A stretch of 21,301 nt of DNA from Acetobacteraceae bacterium (GTDB lineage Bacteria > Pseudomonadota > Alphaproteobacteria > Acetobacterales > Acetobacteraceae), in NCBI GenBank assembly GCA_027306955.1, contig DAHUXX010000109.1:1-21301 (forward strand). Reading direction: 5' to 3'. A model generated the notes under the pieces. That model worked only from the letters and a program-made list of their open reading frames with translations, did not search any database and was not told where the DNA came from. The translations under genes were made by a program, and so were the position numbers. Of this stretch, positions 8,128 through 14,741 are shown one piece after another (within the stretch, counting starts at the first letter, position 1; every line of letters starts with the position of its first letter).

Positions 8128-8147
8128 GGCGGCGCGGTGCGGCCGCC
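8128..8147 (-). other. Intercistronic hairpin upstream of the binding-protein gene
   Basis: A 6-bp perfect stem GGCGGC/GCCGCC with an 8-base loop lies between the SMP-30-like stop (8166) and the ribosome binding site of the binding-protein gene. On the minus-strand transcript no U-run follows, so it is not a terminator for the operon. It could stabilise the 5' end of a processed binding-protein mRNA. On the plus strand a TCTTTT tract follows, but no plus-strand gene ends nearby. Confidence 0.35.
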
Positions 8148-8165
8148 TCTTTTATGGTTGTCGGG

Positions 8166-9056
8166 TCATGCGCGGAACCGCGGTTCCGCGATGCCGCGGG
8201 CATCGAGGCCGTGGATGGCAAAGACATGCCCTGCCAGCGGCTGCGCGCTTCGCTGCTCCGCGTCGAGAAACCGGCTCGCGGAAGCGACGTAGAGGACATC
8301 GAGATCATGCCCGCCAAACGCGCAGATGGTCGGGTTGGAGACCGGCAGCCGTATGTGGCGGATGAGCTGTCCCTCGGGATCGAATTGCGCGACCGCACCG
8401 CCGCGGAACAGCGCTGCCCAGTAGCAGCCATCGACGTCGATCGTGGCGCCGTCGACGTCGCCCCGGATATGGGCGGTGGAGATGAAAGGCTCGCGGCCTG
8501 CGATCTCGCCCGCTGCAAGGTCGAATGCATAGCGCCAGACCGTTCCCGTGAAGGTGTCGGCAAGATACATCCAGCGGTCGTCAGGGCTCCAGGCGATGCC
8601 ATTGCCGACGGTCAGGCCGTCCTGCATCAGCGTGACGCCCCGCCCGGTTTCGAGGCGCCAGAGCGCCGCCGTTGGGCTGCGATGATCGGTGTTCACGGAC
8701 GCGCACCAGAACCGACCCGCGCGGTCGCACTTGCCGTCGTTCAGCCGGTTAGTGGGCGGCCGGTCGGATTCGACGGCGGCGATCAGCTTGGCTTCTACCG
8801 TCTCGACGTCGATACGATAAAAGCCACCCTTCACCCCGGCGATCATGCCGCCATCGGTACAACCGGCAACCGAACCGATGGGGCGGCCGTCCAGCGCGCG
8901 GGTCAGATCCGCGCATCCGTTTTCCCGCGTCAGGGGATCGAAGGAAAATACCTGCGTCTTCCAGGCATCGATCCAGCGCAGGCGTCGCGCCGCGGCGTCC
9001 CAGTAGAGCGACTCGCCGAGATCGCAGGAAGCGGAGGTGATGCACGCAACGTCCAA
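8166..9056 (-). CDS. SMP-30/gluconolactonase/LRE-family hydrolase
   Basis: This 296-residue six-bladed propeller enzyme is predicted to be cytoplasmic because no signal peptide is seen. Expected metal ligands are present: Glu in CDLGESLYWD near the N-terminus, Asn in NRLNDGKCDRAGRFW, Asn in VGNGIAWSPDDRWMY and Asp in GDVDGATIDVDG. Such enzymes hydrolyse sugar lactones or other lactones and esters. No ATG or GTG lies near the start of the conserved region. The TTG at 9056 is preceded by GAGG at suitable spacing and removes only a poorly conserved leader, so it is my choice. The gene heads the operon with an NMT1-type importer and is divergent from a MarR gene with a palindrome in between. A plausible job is opening a lactone formed from, or arriving as, the imported compound. 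Exact substrate unknown. Confidence 0.87.
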   Translation of the reverse strand: MDVACITSASCDLGESLYWDAAARRLRWIDAWKTQVFSFDPLTRENGCADLTRALDGRPIGSVAGCTDGGMIAGVKGGFYRIDVETVEAKLIAAVESDRPPTNRLNDGKCDRAGRFWCASVNTDHRSPTAALWRLETGRGVTLMQDGLTVGNGIAWSPDDRWMYLADTFTGTVWRYAFDLAAGEIAGREPFISTAHIRGDVDGATIDVDGCYWAALFRGGAVAQFDPEGQLIRHIRLPVSNPTICAFGGHDLDVLYVASASRFLDAEQRSAQPLAGHVFAIHGLDARGIAEPRFRA

Positions 9057-9080
9057 GCCCGCCTCGCTTCCTCGCGGAAA

Positions 9081-9100
9081 ATGGGAGTGATCACTACCAT
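9081..9100. promoter_or_regulatory. 20-bp palindrome, probable MarR operator
   Basis: The core AGTGATCACT (9086-9095) is a perfect 10-bp palindrome. It extends outward to ATGG on the left and CCAT on the right with a single mismatched base pair, so 18 of 20 positions are symmetric. It lies between the divergent SMP-30 and MarR genes and overlaps the predicted -10 of the SMP-30 operon. Regulation by the adjacent MarR protein is inference from position and symmetry. Confidence 0.65.
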
Positions 9101-9125
9101 ATGACTTGATCGGGCGGAGGGTCAA
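9096..9125 (-). promoter_or_regulatory. Putative promoter of the SMP-30/ABC operon
   Basis: On the minus strand a -35 TTGACC (9125-9120) is followed after 18 bases by a -10 TATGGT (9101-9096). Transcription would start near 9089, giving a leader of about 33 bases before the TTG start. The -10 lies inside the palindrome at 9081-9100. Confidence 0.45.
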
Positions 9126-9140
9126 GGCTAGGTCGGACGT

Positions 9141-9626
9141 ATGCGAAAGCCTAACTCCATCGCCGACACGCTGTCCTATCGGGTGCTGCGCCTGTCGAAC
9201 ACGTTCGCGCTCTACGCCGCGCGCCGCTACCGCGAGGAGTTCGCGATCACGTTGCCCGAGTGGCGCGTGATGTCGATCATCGGGGCCGGCGAACCAACCA
9301 CCGCGCGCGACATCAGCCGCGTGCTGGCCACGGACAAGCGCTGGGTCGGCCTCTCCGTCGAGCGCCTGGAGCAGCGGGGCTATGTCACGCGCTCTCCCGA
9401 CGCGCGTGATGCGCGCCGGATCCTGATCCGGCTGTCGAAGGGCGGATGGGAGGTGCACGACGCTATTCTTGCGGTGGCACGGCAGCGGCAGAGCAGGCTT
9501 CTCGCCACCTTGCCGAAAGGGGCCGCCGAGGTGCTGGTCGCGAGCCTCGACCGGCTGCAACTCGAGGCCGACCGCATGCTCGGGGAACTCAACGGCGTGA
9601 ACGCGAATCGGTCCGCCTCAAGATAG
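9141..9626 (+). CDS. MarR-family transcriptional regulator, divergent from the SMP-30/ABC operon
   Basis: This 161-residue winged-helix protein starts MRKPNSIADTLSYRVLRLSN. Its DNA-binding part includes LPEWRVMSIIGAGEPTTARD, then ISRVLATDKRWVGLSVERLE and a wing with RSPDARDARRILIRLS. It is not closely similar to the other MarR protein in this window. It is transcribed away from the SMP-30 gene across an 84-base gap containing the 9081-9100 palindrome. A MarR gene divergent from an uptake/catabolic operon usually encodes its ligand-responsive repressor. The Shine-Dalgarno sequence is weak (AGG about eight bases before the ATG). It ends nine bases before the convergent M20 gene. The ligand is unknown, possibly the transported compound or its lactone. 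Confidence 0.9.
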   Translation: MRKPNSIADTLSYRVLRLSNTFALYAARRYREEFAITLPEWRVMSIIGAGEPTTARDISRVLATDKRWVGLSVERLEQRGYVTRSPDARDARRILIRLSKGGWEVHDAILAVARQRQSRLLATLPKGAAEVLVASLDRLQLEADRMLGELNGVNANRSASR

Positions 9627-9635
9627 CGAGCATGT

Positions 9636-10835
9636 TCAGTCGGCAGAGCCCAGTTCCGCGCGCACCAGCGCCACCCAGTAGGCGGCGCCGAGCGGGATGA
9701 TCTCGTCGTTGAAATCGTAGATCGGCGTGTGCAGCGCCGCCCCCCTTGGGTCGACGCCGTTGCCGATGCGCATGAAGGCGCCGCGGCAGCGCAGCAGCAT
9801 CTCCGCGAAATCCTCGCCGCCGGTGGAGGGAGTGACATCGCCATCGACATGCTCTTCACCGACCACCGCGGCGGCGGCTGCCATCGCAACCGGCACCGCC
9901 TCGTCGTGGTTCACCAGCGCGGTGCCGCGGCGAAGATATGTCACCTCCGCCGAACAACCCTGCGCCGCCGCGAGGCTCGCCGCTAGCTCGCGCACCCGTC
10001 GCTCCAACGTATCGCGCACCGTCTCGTTGTAGGAACGGGCGGTGCCCGCCACCGTCACTTCGGCCGGCATCACGTTCGGGGATTCGGCCGAGCCGCCACC
10101 GACATAGCCGACGCTGATCACCGCCTGCGCGGCGGAGGCGATGTTGCGGCCGACGACGGTCTGCACCCCGAGCAGGAAGTATCCGAGCACCACGGTGGCG
10201 TCGGTCGCGAGATGCGGTGTCGAGCCGCCATGCCCGCCGGTGCCGCGGAACGTGACCGACCAGCGGTCGCCGGCGGCGAGCATCGCACCACGCCTTGTGG
10301 CGAACCGACCCACGGGAACGCCTGGCGAGTTGTGCAACCCGTAGATCGCGTCGCAGGGAAACCGCTCGAACAGCCCGTCGGCGAGCATCGCCCTCGCACC
10401 GCCGCGCCCCTCCTCGGCGGGCTGGAAGATAAGGTGCACGGTGCCGCCGAAATCCGGGTTCTCTGCCAGGCAGCGCGCGGCGCCGAGTAGCATCGTGGTA
10501 TGCCCGTCATGGCCGCAGGCATGCATCACACCCGGGTGTTGCGACGCGTGGGGCAGCCCAGTCTCCTCGTGGATCGCGAGCGCGTCCATGTCTGCGCGCA
10601 GCCCGATGGCGCGCTGCCCCGGCCGCTTGCCGCGGATGGTGCCGACGACGCCGGTTTTGCCCACGCCCTCCGTCACCTCCACGCCCCATTCGCGCAGCCT
10701 CGCGGCGACGAGGGCGGCGGTGCGCACCTCCTCCAGCCCCATCTCGGGATGGGCATGGATCTCACGGCGGATCGCCGTCAGTTCGCGATGGAAACGTTGC
10801 AGCCGCGCGCGGGCATCCTCGAGGAGATCGGTCAT
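9636..10835 (-). CDS. M20-family metallo-amidohydrolase (hippurate hydrolase/aminoacylase-like)
   Basis: This 399-residue cytoplasmic enzyme belongs to the M20D group that cleaves N-acyl amino acids or related amides. The sequence shows LHREIH-type opening IRREIHAHPEMGLEE, the metal-binding CGHDGHTTMLLGAA (Cys107, His109), QPAEEGRGGA with the catalytic and metal-binding Glu pair (141-142), YGLHN (His168) and GGEDFAEM near the C-terminus. Length is typical. It follows the EF-G-like gene on the same strand after 22 bases and may be read from that transcript; no clear ribosome binding site is seen. It converges with the MarR gene. Possible substrates include hippurate, N-acetyl amino acids or indole-3-acetyl conjugates; sequence alone does not decide. 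Whether it belongs functionally with the SMP-30/ABC cluster is open. Confidence 0.92.
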   Translation of the reverse strand: MTDLLEDARARLQRFHRELTAIRREIHAHPEMGLEEVRTAALVAARLREWGVEVTEGVGKTGVVGTIRGKRPGQRAIGLRADMDALAIHEETGLPHASQHPGVMHACGHDGHTTMLLGAARCLAENPDFGGTVHLIFQPAEEGRGGARAMLADGLFERFPCDAIYGLHNSPGVPVGRFATRRGAMLAAGDRWSVTFRGTGGHGGSTPHLATDATVVLGYFLLGVQTVVGRNIASAAQAVISVGYVGGGSAESPNVMPAEVTVAGTARSYNETVRDTLERRVRELAASLAAAQGCSAEVTYLRRGTALVNHDEAVPVAMAAAAAVVGEEHVDGDVTPSTGGEDFAEMLLRCRGAFMRIGNGVDPRGAALHTPIYDFNDEIIPLGAAYWVALVRAELGSAD

Positions 10836-10857
10836 GCGGCGAGGTTAGGACGCTTTC

Positions 10858-12822
10858 TCACGCCGCGCCACGCTTCGCCTCCGCGCGCGACTCCGCGAGG
10901 TGGTCGAAGCGGCGGGTGAAGGTGCCGAGGCCCATCGTCTGCGAGCGCAGCTCGATGATCATGTCGTGCAGCTCGGCCGCCGGCACCAGCGCCTCGACGT
11001 CGTCCCAGCCCGGCCAGCCAGGACGCTCCGCGTAGCCCAGGATCTGCCCGCGCCGTCCGGTCAGCAGGCGCTGAGCGCGGGCGGTGTAGTCGTTGGGCAC
11101 GCTCACGGTGACGCGTTCGATCGGCTCTAGCAGCACCGGGTCGGCCTTCGCCAGGCCCTCCTGCATCGCTGTGCGCGTCGCGGTGCGGAACGCCATGTCG
11201 GAACTGTCGACGCTGTGGAACTGCCCGTCATGCAGCGTGACCGCGATGTCCACGACGGGATAGCCGAACGGTCCCTTGCCAGCTGCCTCCTCGGCCGCCT
11301 CGCCCACGGCGGGGATGAAATTGCGCGGCACCGCGCCACCCACGATGCGGTCGATGAACTCGAAGCCCGCGCCGCGCGGCCGCGGCGCAATTTCGATCTT
11401 CACGTCGGCGAACTGGCCGTGCCCGCCGGTCTGCCGCTTGAGCCGCCCGTGTTCGTGCACGCCGCGCCTTATGGTCTCGCGATAGGCGACCTGCGGCGTG
11501 TGGCTCGCGACCTTGAGCCCGCCGATCCGGCCGAGTCGTTCGATCGCGGCGTTGAGGTGGATCTCGCCCTGGCCGTGCAGCACGGTCTCGCTCGCCTCGG
11601 TGTGCGTGAGCGCGAGCGAGGGGTCCTCCTCCAGCAGCTTCTGCAGCGCGCTGGAGAGCTTTACGTCGTCCTTGCGGTCGGTGGTGGGGATCGCGAGCGA
11701 GAAGACCGGAGCCGGGGGCACGGGGAAAGGCAGCGTCTCAGCACCGTTGGTGCTCACGGCGGCGCCGGTGGGCACGGTGTCGAGCCGGCCGAGGCCAACC
11801 ACCTCGCCCGCCTGCGCCTCCGTGACCTTCGCGGGTTCGCCCCCGGGGAAGCGCTGAATGCCCCCGAGCCGGCTGCCGCCGAGCGTGACGCCATCGCGCA
11901 GCGCGCCGCGCCAGATGCGCGCGAAGGACAACTTGCCGGCGTGCCCCGCGTGCTGGGTGCGAAACACCTGCGCGAGCACCGGGCCGGAGGCGGCGACGCC
12001 GATCCGCGCGGCAGTTTCCTGCACGAAGGGTGTGTCGTGGCGCAGCTTCTTCCACAGCCGCCGTACGCCGTGCATTTCCTGCCCGGCGCCGAGCAGTACC
12101 TCCACCACGTTACCGGCGGCGAGGTCCTTTCGCAGGTCGGCGTAGAGCTCGGCGGGCGTCGGCTTCACGTCCTCCAGCACTTTTTCGAGCAGCGCGTCAT
12201 CGTGGTCAGCCAGCACCTCGACCAGCTTGTCGAGCGCCTCCTGCTCCGGCCCGTGCATCTCGGAGGGGACGGCCATCATCTCCGAGGCCTGGCCGCTGCG
12301 GTAGCGATAGGCGCGCGCACTCACCAGGTCGACGTAGCCGGTGACGCGGCCCTGGTCCGTCATCGGCACCTGGCAGAGGGTGAGCGGCATGCGCGCCTGC
12401 GCCTGCAGCGCTGCGAGCGTCTCCGTGAGCCCGCCCTCAAACGTGTCGATCCTGTTGATCAGCACCAGGTGCGGAATGCGCCGCTCCGCCAGCAGATGGA
12501 AGATCGGGCCCGCGGTCTGGGCGCGGGCGGGCGCGGGATCGCAGACCACGACGGCAATGTCAGCGACGCTGAGCGCTGTCGCCGTCTCGTGCGCGAACTC
12601 CACGGAGCCCGGGCAGTCGAGGATCGCCCAGTCGTCGCCGAGATAGCTGGCGTGGCCGACGCGCGTCTCGGTGGTCGGCGGTCGGTTGCGCGGGTCGGCC
12701 GGCTTGCGGGCGGGGGATCCGGCCGCCTCCAGCAGCGCCTCGAAAAGCGTGGACTTTCCGCTCCCCGACGGCCCCACCAGGGCGACCGTGCGTGGGCTTC
12801 TTGTGGCATTGTCTCCGGTCAC
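10858..12822 (-). CDS. EF-G-like translational GTPase (alphaproteobacterial paralogue)
   Basis: This 654-residue protein has the five-domain plan of elongation factor G. The N-terminal GTPase domain has P-loop GPSGSGKST (residues 17-25), G3 DCPGS (69-73) and G4 NRID (123-126). Domain II follows, then domain III (SALQKLLEEDPSLAL), domain IV (YRETI....GHGQFADVKIEI) and domain V, with LTGRRGQILGY in it. In true EF-G switch II reads DTPGHVDF with a catalytic His; here it is DCPGSVEF, and the P-loop lacks the usual GH.D.GK form. I recall the same DCPGSVEF in alphaproteobacterial proteins annotated as elongation factor G, so this is a paralogue family, not the housekeeping factor. The GTG at 12822 was chosen because GAGAGGGGGA precedes it; an in-frame ATG at 12873 would read through hairpin-forming leader sequence. 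Its role is not established; ribosome rescue or special translation conditions are possibilities. Confidence 0.88.
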   Translation of the reverse strand: MTGDNATRSPRTVALVGPSGSGKSTLFEALLEAAGSPARKPADPRNRPPTTETRVGHASYLGDDWAILDCPGSVEFAHETATALSVADIAVVVCDPAPARAQTAGPIFHLLAERRIPHLVLINRIDTFEGGLTETLAALQAQARMPLTLCQVPMTDQGRVTGYVDLVSARAYRYRSGQASEMMAVPSEMHGPEQEALDKLVEVLADHDDALLEKVLEDVKPTPAELYADLRKDLAAGNVVEVLLGAGQEMHGVRRLWKKLRHDTPFVQETAARIGVAASGPVLAQVFRTQHAGHAGKLSFARIWRGALRDGVTLGGSRLGGIQRFPGGEPAKVTEAQAGEVVGLGRLDTVPTGAAVSTNGAETLPFPVPPAPVFSLAIPTTDRKDDVKLSSALQKLLEEDPSLALTHTEASETVLHGQGEIHLNAAIERLGRIGGLKVASHTPQVAYRETIRRGVHEHGRLKRQTGGHGQFADVKIEIAPRPRGAGFEFIDRIVGGAVPRNFIPAVGEAAEEAAGKGPFGYPVVDIAVTLHDGQFHSVDSSDMAFRTATRTAMQEGLAKADPVLLEPIERVTVSVPNDYTARAQRLLTGRRGQILGYAERPGWPGWDDVEALVPAAELHDMIIELRSQTMGLGTFTRRFDHLAESRAEAKRGAA

Positions 12823-12829
12823 GGGGTCC

Positions 12830-12868
12830 CCCTCTCGCTGGCGAGGGCGCCCTTCGGGCGTGACGCCC
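12830..12868 (-). other. Structured leader of the EF-G-like gene: three small hairpins, two of them competing
   Basis: Going upstream from the GTG, CTCGC/GCGAG (12834-12845) forms a hairpin next to the Shine-Dalgarno sequence, with CCCTC/GAGGG (12830-12847) as an alternative pairing. CGCCC/GGGCG (12848-12860) and GGGCG/CGCCC (12856-12868) form two more, and these share the strand at 12856-12860, so they exclude each other. Part could instead be the 3' end structure of mmcB, which stops at 12917 on the same strand. No U-run is present. Confidence 0.35.
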
Positions 12869-12916
12869 TTCATCCGTCAGCCTAGACCCGGAACCGGTCC
12901 GAAGGGGAGTCCCCCG

Positions 12917-13378
12917 TCAGTCTGGCCTCGAGGTCTCGATAGGCAGCGGGTCGAGCAGCGCGTTGAGGCGCACGGTGGCGAGTGCCGCGAAGGCGGCGAG
13001 CAGTGCGTGGCGGCGCGCGGTGGGCAGCCGGTGCTCCGGTGCGGCGCGCAGTTCCACCGCCTCGCCAGCCGCGGCGACGATCAGGCCCGTGGTCTCGGGG
13101 ATTAATTCGCGCGGGAAATCCGTGTCCACGGCGAAGAACAGCCGGTCGCAAAAGTCGCGGTATTCCTCCCATTTGCGGTCGCTCTCGTAGTCGGCGCGGC
13201 CGGACTTCACCTCGATGCAGACGAACCCGCGATCGGGCAGCAGGGCAAGGATGTCCGCGCGTCGCCCATTGGGCAGCGACACCTCGGCGAGCGGTGCCCA
13301 GCCCCGTGCACGGCAGAATCGTGCCGCCGCGCGGTGGATGGCGCGGGTGCGCGAAGCGGCGTCCAGCAGTTCGCTCAC
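12917..13378 (-). CDS. mmcB: MmcB-family DNA repair protein (PD-(D/E)xK fold)
   Basis: This 153-residue protein matches MmcB (DUF1052), an alphaproteobacterial family linked to DNA-damage tolerance in Caulobacter, where it was found through mitomycin C sensitivity. A PD-(D/E)xK nuclease core is visible: GRRADILALL with Asp42, then FVCIEVKSGRADYESDRKW with Glu56 and Lys58. The region DRLFFAVDTDFP follows as in the family. The start is GTG at 13378, overlapping the stop of the upstream carbinolamine dehydratase gene by four bases (GTGA), so the two are coupled. It would act on DNA in the cytoplasm; its exact substrate is not known to me. It is followed after 94 bases by the EF-G-like gene. Confidence 0.88.
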   Translation of the reverse strand: MSELLDAASRTRAIHRAAARFCRARGWAPLAEVSLPNGRRADILALLPDRGFVCIEVKSGRADYESDRKWEEYRDFCDRLFFAVDTDFPRELIPETTGLIVAAAGEAVELRAAPEHRLPTARRHALLAAFAALATVRLNALLDPLPIETSRPD

Positions 13379-13689
13379 GATCCGGCGTCACCCATCGGCG
13401 CGTTGCCCACCAGCTTGTCGATCGCTAAGGCCATGTCGAGGTCGCGGTGCGTGAGACCACGCGCCTCGTGCGTCGAGAGCACGATATCCACGCGGTTGTA
13501 GACATTCGACCACTCGGGGTGATGATCATGCTTCTCGGCGAGCAGGGCGACGCGGGTCATGAAGGCGAAGGCGGCGGAAAAATCGGCGAAGCGGAAGGCG
13601 CGGGCGATGGCGTCGCGGCCCTCCACCAGCTCCCATGCGGGCGGGATTTGCTTGCGCTGCGCCTTGGTGAGTTTCGCGATCGGGGGCAC
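13375..13689 (-). CDS. phhB: 4a-hydroxytetrahydrobiopterin dehydratase (pterin-4a-carbinolamine dehydratase)
   Basis: This 104-residue protein has the length and signature of the PCD/DCoH family: EKHDHHPEW (His56-His57-Pro58), then VYNRVDIVLSTHEARGLTHRD with His74 and Asp83. It dehydrates the 4a-carbinolamine formed by aromatic amino acid hydroxylases and so recycles pterin cofactor. In bacteria without phenylalanine hydroxylase it may serve molybdopterin or other pterin repair; no hydroxylase is in the window. The GTG at 13689 has GGAGAG closely upstream and gives the family-typical N-terminus; the frame stays open much further but without conserved sequence. It overlaps mmcB by GTGA and diverges from the metallopeptidase gene with only 21 bases between starts. 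Confidence 0.92.
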   Translation of the reverse strand: MPPIAKLTKAQRKQIPPAWELVEGRDAIARAFRFADFSAAFAFMTRVALLAEKHDHHPEWSNVYNRVDIVLSTHEARGLTHRDLDMALAIDKLVGNAPMGDAGS

Positions 13690-13710
13690 TCTGTCTCTCC
13701 GGGGTTGGCG

Positions 13711-14103
13711 ATGAAGGGCACGCTGGCGCCGGGTGCCGAGGCGATCGCCGCCATCGCCGAGCGGGCGCTGGAGGCGATCCCCGAGCGGCTGCGCCGCCAT
13801 GTGCGCGGGGTCGGCATCATGGTCGATGAGCTCGCCGATGACGAGACGGTGGCGGAGCTCGGCATCGAGAGCCCCTACGACCTCACCGGCCTCTACGACG
13901 GCGTTCCGTGGGGCGAGAAGGATTCCGGCGCCATGCCGCGGCGGCCGGACACGATCCATCTCTACCGCCACGCGATCCTGCTGGAGTGGATCGAGACCGG
14001 CGAGACGCTGGAGCGGCTGGTGCGCAACGTGCTGATCCACGAGATCGCGCATCATTTCGGCTTCAGCGACGAGGCGATCGCGCGCCTCGAGCGGGAAGGG
14101 TGA
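13711..14103 (+). CDS. Small HExxH metallopeptidase-family protein (DUF1025-type zincin)
   Basis: This 130-residue protein ends with the zinc-binding helix VLIHEIAHHFGFSDEAI (His110, Glu111, His114), with Asp120 possibly the third ligand. The preceding PYDLTGLYDGVPWGEKDSG and DTIHLYRHAILLEW are typical of the minimal zincin family annotated as metallopeptidase family protein. No signal peptide is seen, so it should be cytoplasmic. The ATG at 13711 is preceded by GGGG at reasonable distance; an upstream TTG at 13705 is also possible. Physiological substrates of this family are unknown to me. The last 41 bases overlap the 3' end of the convergent glycosylase-fold gene. Confidence 0.85.
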   Translation: MKGTLAPGAEAIAAIAERALEAIPERLRRHVRGVGIMVDELADDETVAELGIESPYDLTGLYDGVPWGEKDSGAMPRRPDTIHLYRHAILLEWIETGETLERLVRNVLIHEIAHHFGFSDEAIARLEREG

Positions 14104-14701
14104 GTTCCGCCACACGCGCGCGCAGTACCGGCAGCAGTTCCGCCCCGAACCAGGGGTTGCGCCGCTCCCACGCCAGGGTGCGCCAGGATGGATGCGGCAA
14201 CGGCAGGACGCGGGGCAGATGCTGACGAAACGCGCCCACGTGCTGCGCTACGGGACCGCGGCCGAGATAGCGCCCCTGGGCGTAGCTGCCGACGAGCAGG
14301 GTCAGTTCCAGCCCCGGCATCAACTCCAGCAGTCGCGGGTGCCAGGTGGGTGCGCAGAGCGCGCGCGGCGGCGCGTCGCCACCCTGGGGCAGGCGGCCAG
14401 GATAGCACAGCCCCATCGGTACGATGGCAATGCGCGCGCTGTCGTAGAACACATCCGGCCCGATCCCCATCCAGTCACGCAGCCTGGCGCCAGAGGGATC
14501 ATTCCAGGGGATGCCGCTCGCGTGCACCTTCGTTCCCGGCGCCTGACCGACGATGAGCAGTCGCGCCGTCCGCGAAACCCGCAGCACCGGGCGCGGGCCG
14601 AGTGGCAGGTCGGCACAGAGCAGGCAGGCGCGCGCTTCCGCCACAACGTCCTCGAGGCATGCGTCCTTCCGTGTTCCGGGGCGATGGCTTGAGCCGGTCA
14701 T
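14063..14701 (-). CDS. Uracil-DNA glycosylase superfamily protein
   Basis: This 212-residue protein has the UDG fold motifs VGQAPGTKVHASGIPWNDPSG (split into motif 1 at residues 51-56 and a following loop with Trp66-Asn67-Asp68) and LPLPHPSWR near residue 170 as the C-terminal HPS motif. N-terminal ACLLCADLPLGPRPVL has one CxxC pair only, so the four-cysteine iron-sulfur cluster of family 4/5 enzymes is probably absent. Its members are assigned to the UDG superfamily, but uracil excision by this branch should not be assumed. The ATG at 14701 is the only good start before the conserved part. It diverges from the transpeptidase gene with 40 bases between starts, and its 3' end overlaps the metallopeptidase gene by 41 bases. 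Confidence 0.82.
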   Translation of the reverse strand: MTGSSHRPGTRKDACLEDVVAEARACLLCADLPLGPRPVLRVSRTARLLIVGQAPGTKVHASGIPWNDPSGARLRDWMGIGPDVFYDSARIAIVPMGLCYPGRLPQGGDAPPRALCAPTWHPRLLELMPGLELTLLVGSYAQGRYLGRGPVAQHVGAFRQHLPRVLPLPHPSWRTLAWERRNPWFGAELLPVLRARVAELTLPARGARSPRR

Positions 14702-14741
14702 GCACCGGTCATAGCCTGTCCGCGATGGCGTGGAGAGTCGC

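Noticed and set aside
8108..8602. Longer N-terminal version of the binding protein starting near 8602
   Set aside because: The extension is antisense-like sequence within the SMP-30 gene; the ATG at 8107 has a strong ribosome binding site and gives a normal signal peptide.
11215..12885. Plus-strand open frame of over 500 codons opposite the EF-G-like gene
   Set aside because: Composition (Arg, Gly, His, Asp repeats) and lack of motifs mark it as an antisense shadow of a recognised gene.
13690..14115. Longer N-terminal version of the carbinolamine dehydratase
   Set aside because: The added residues are antisense to the metallopeptidase gene, and GTG 13689 has a good ribosome binding site and the family-typical length.
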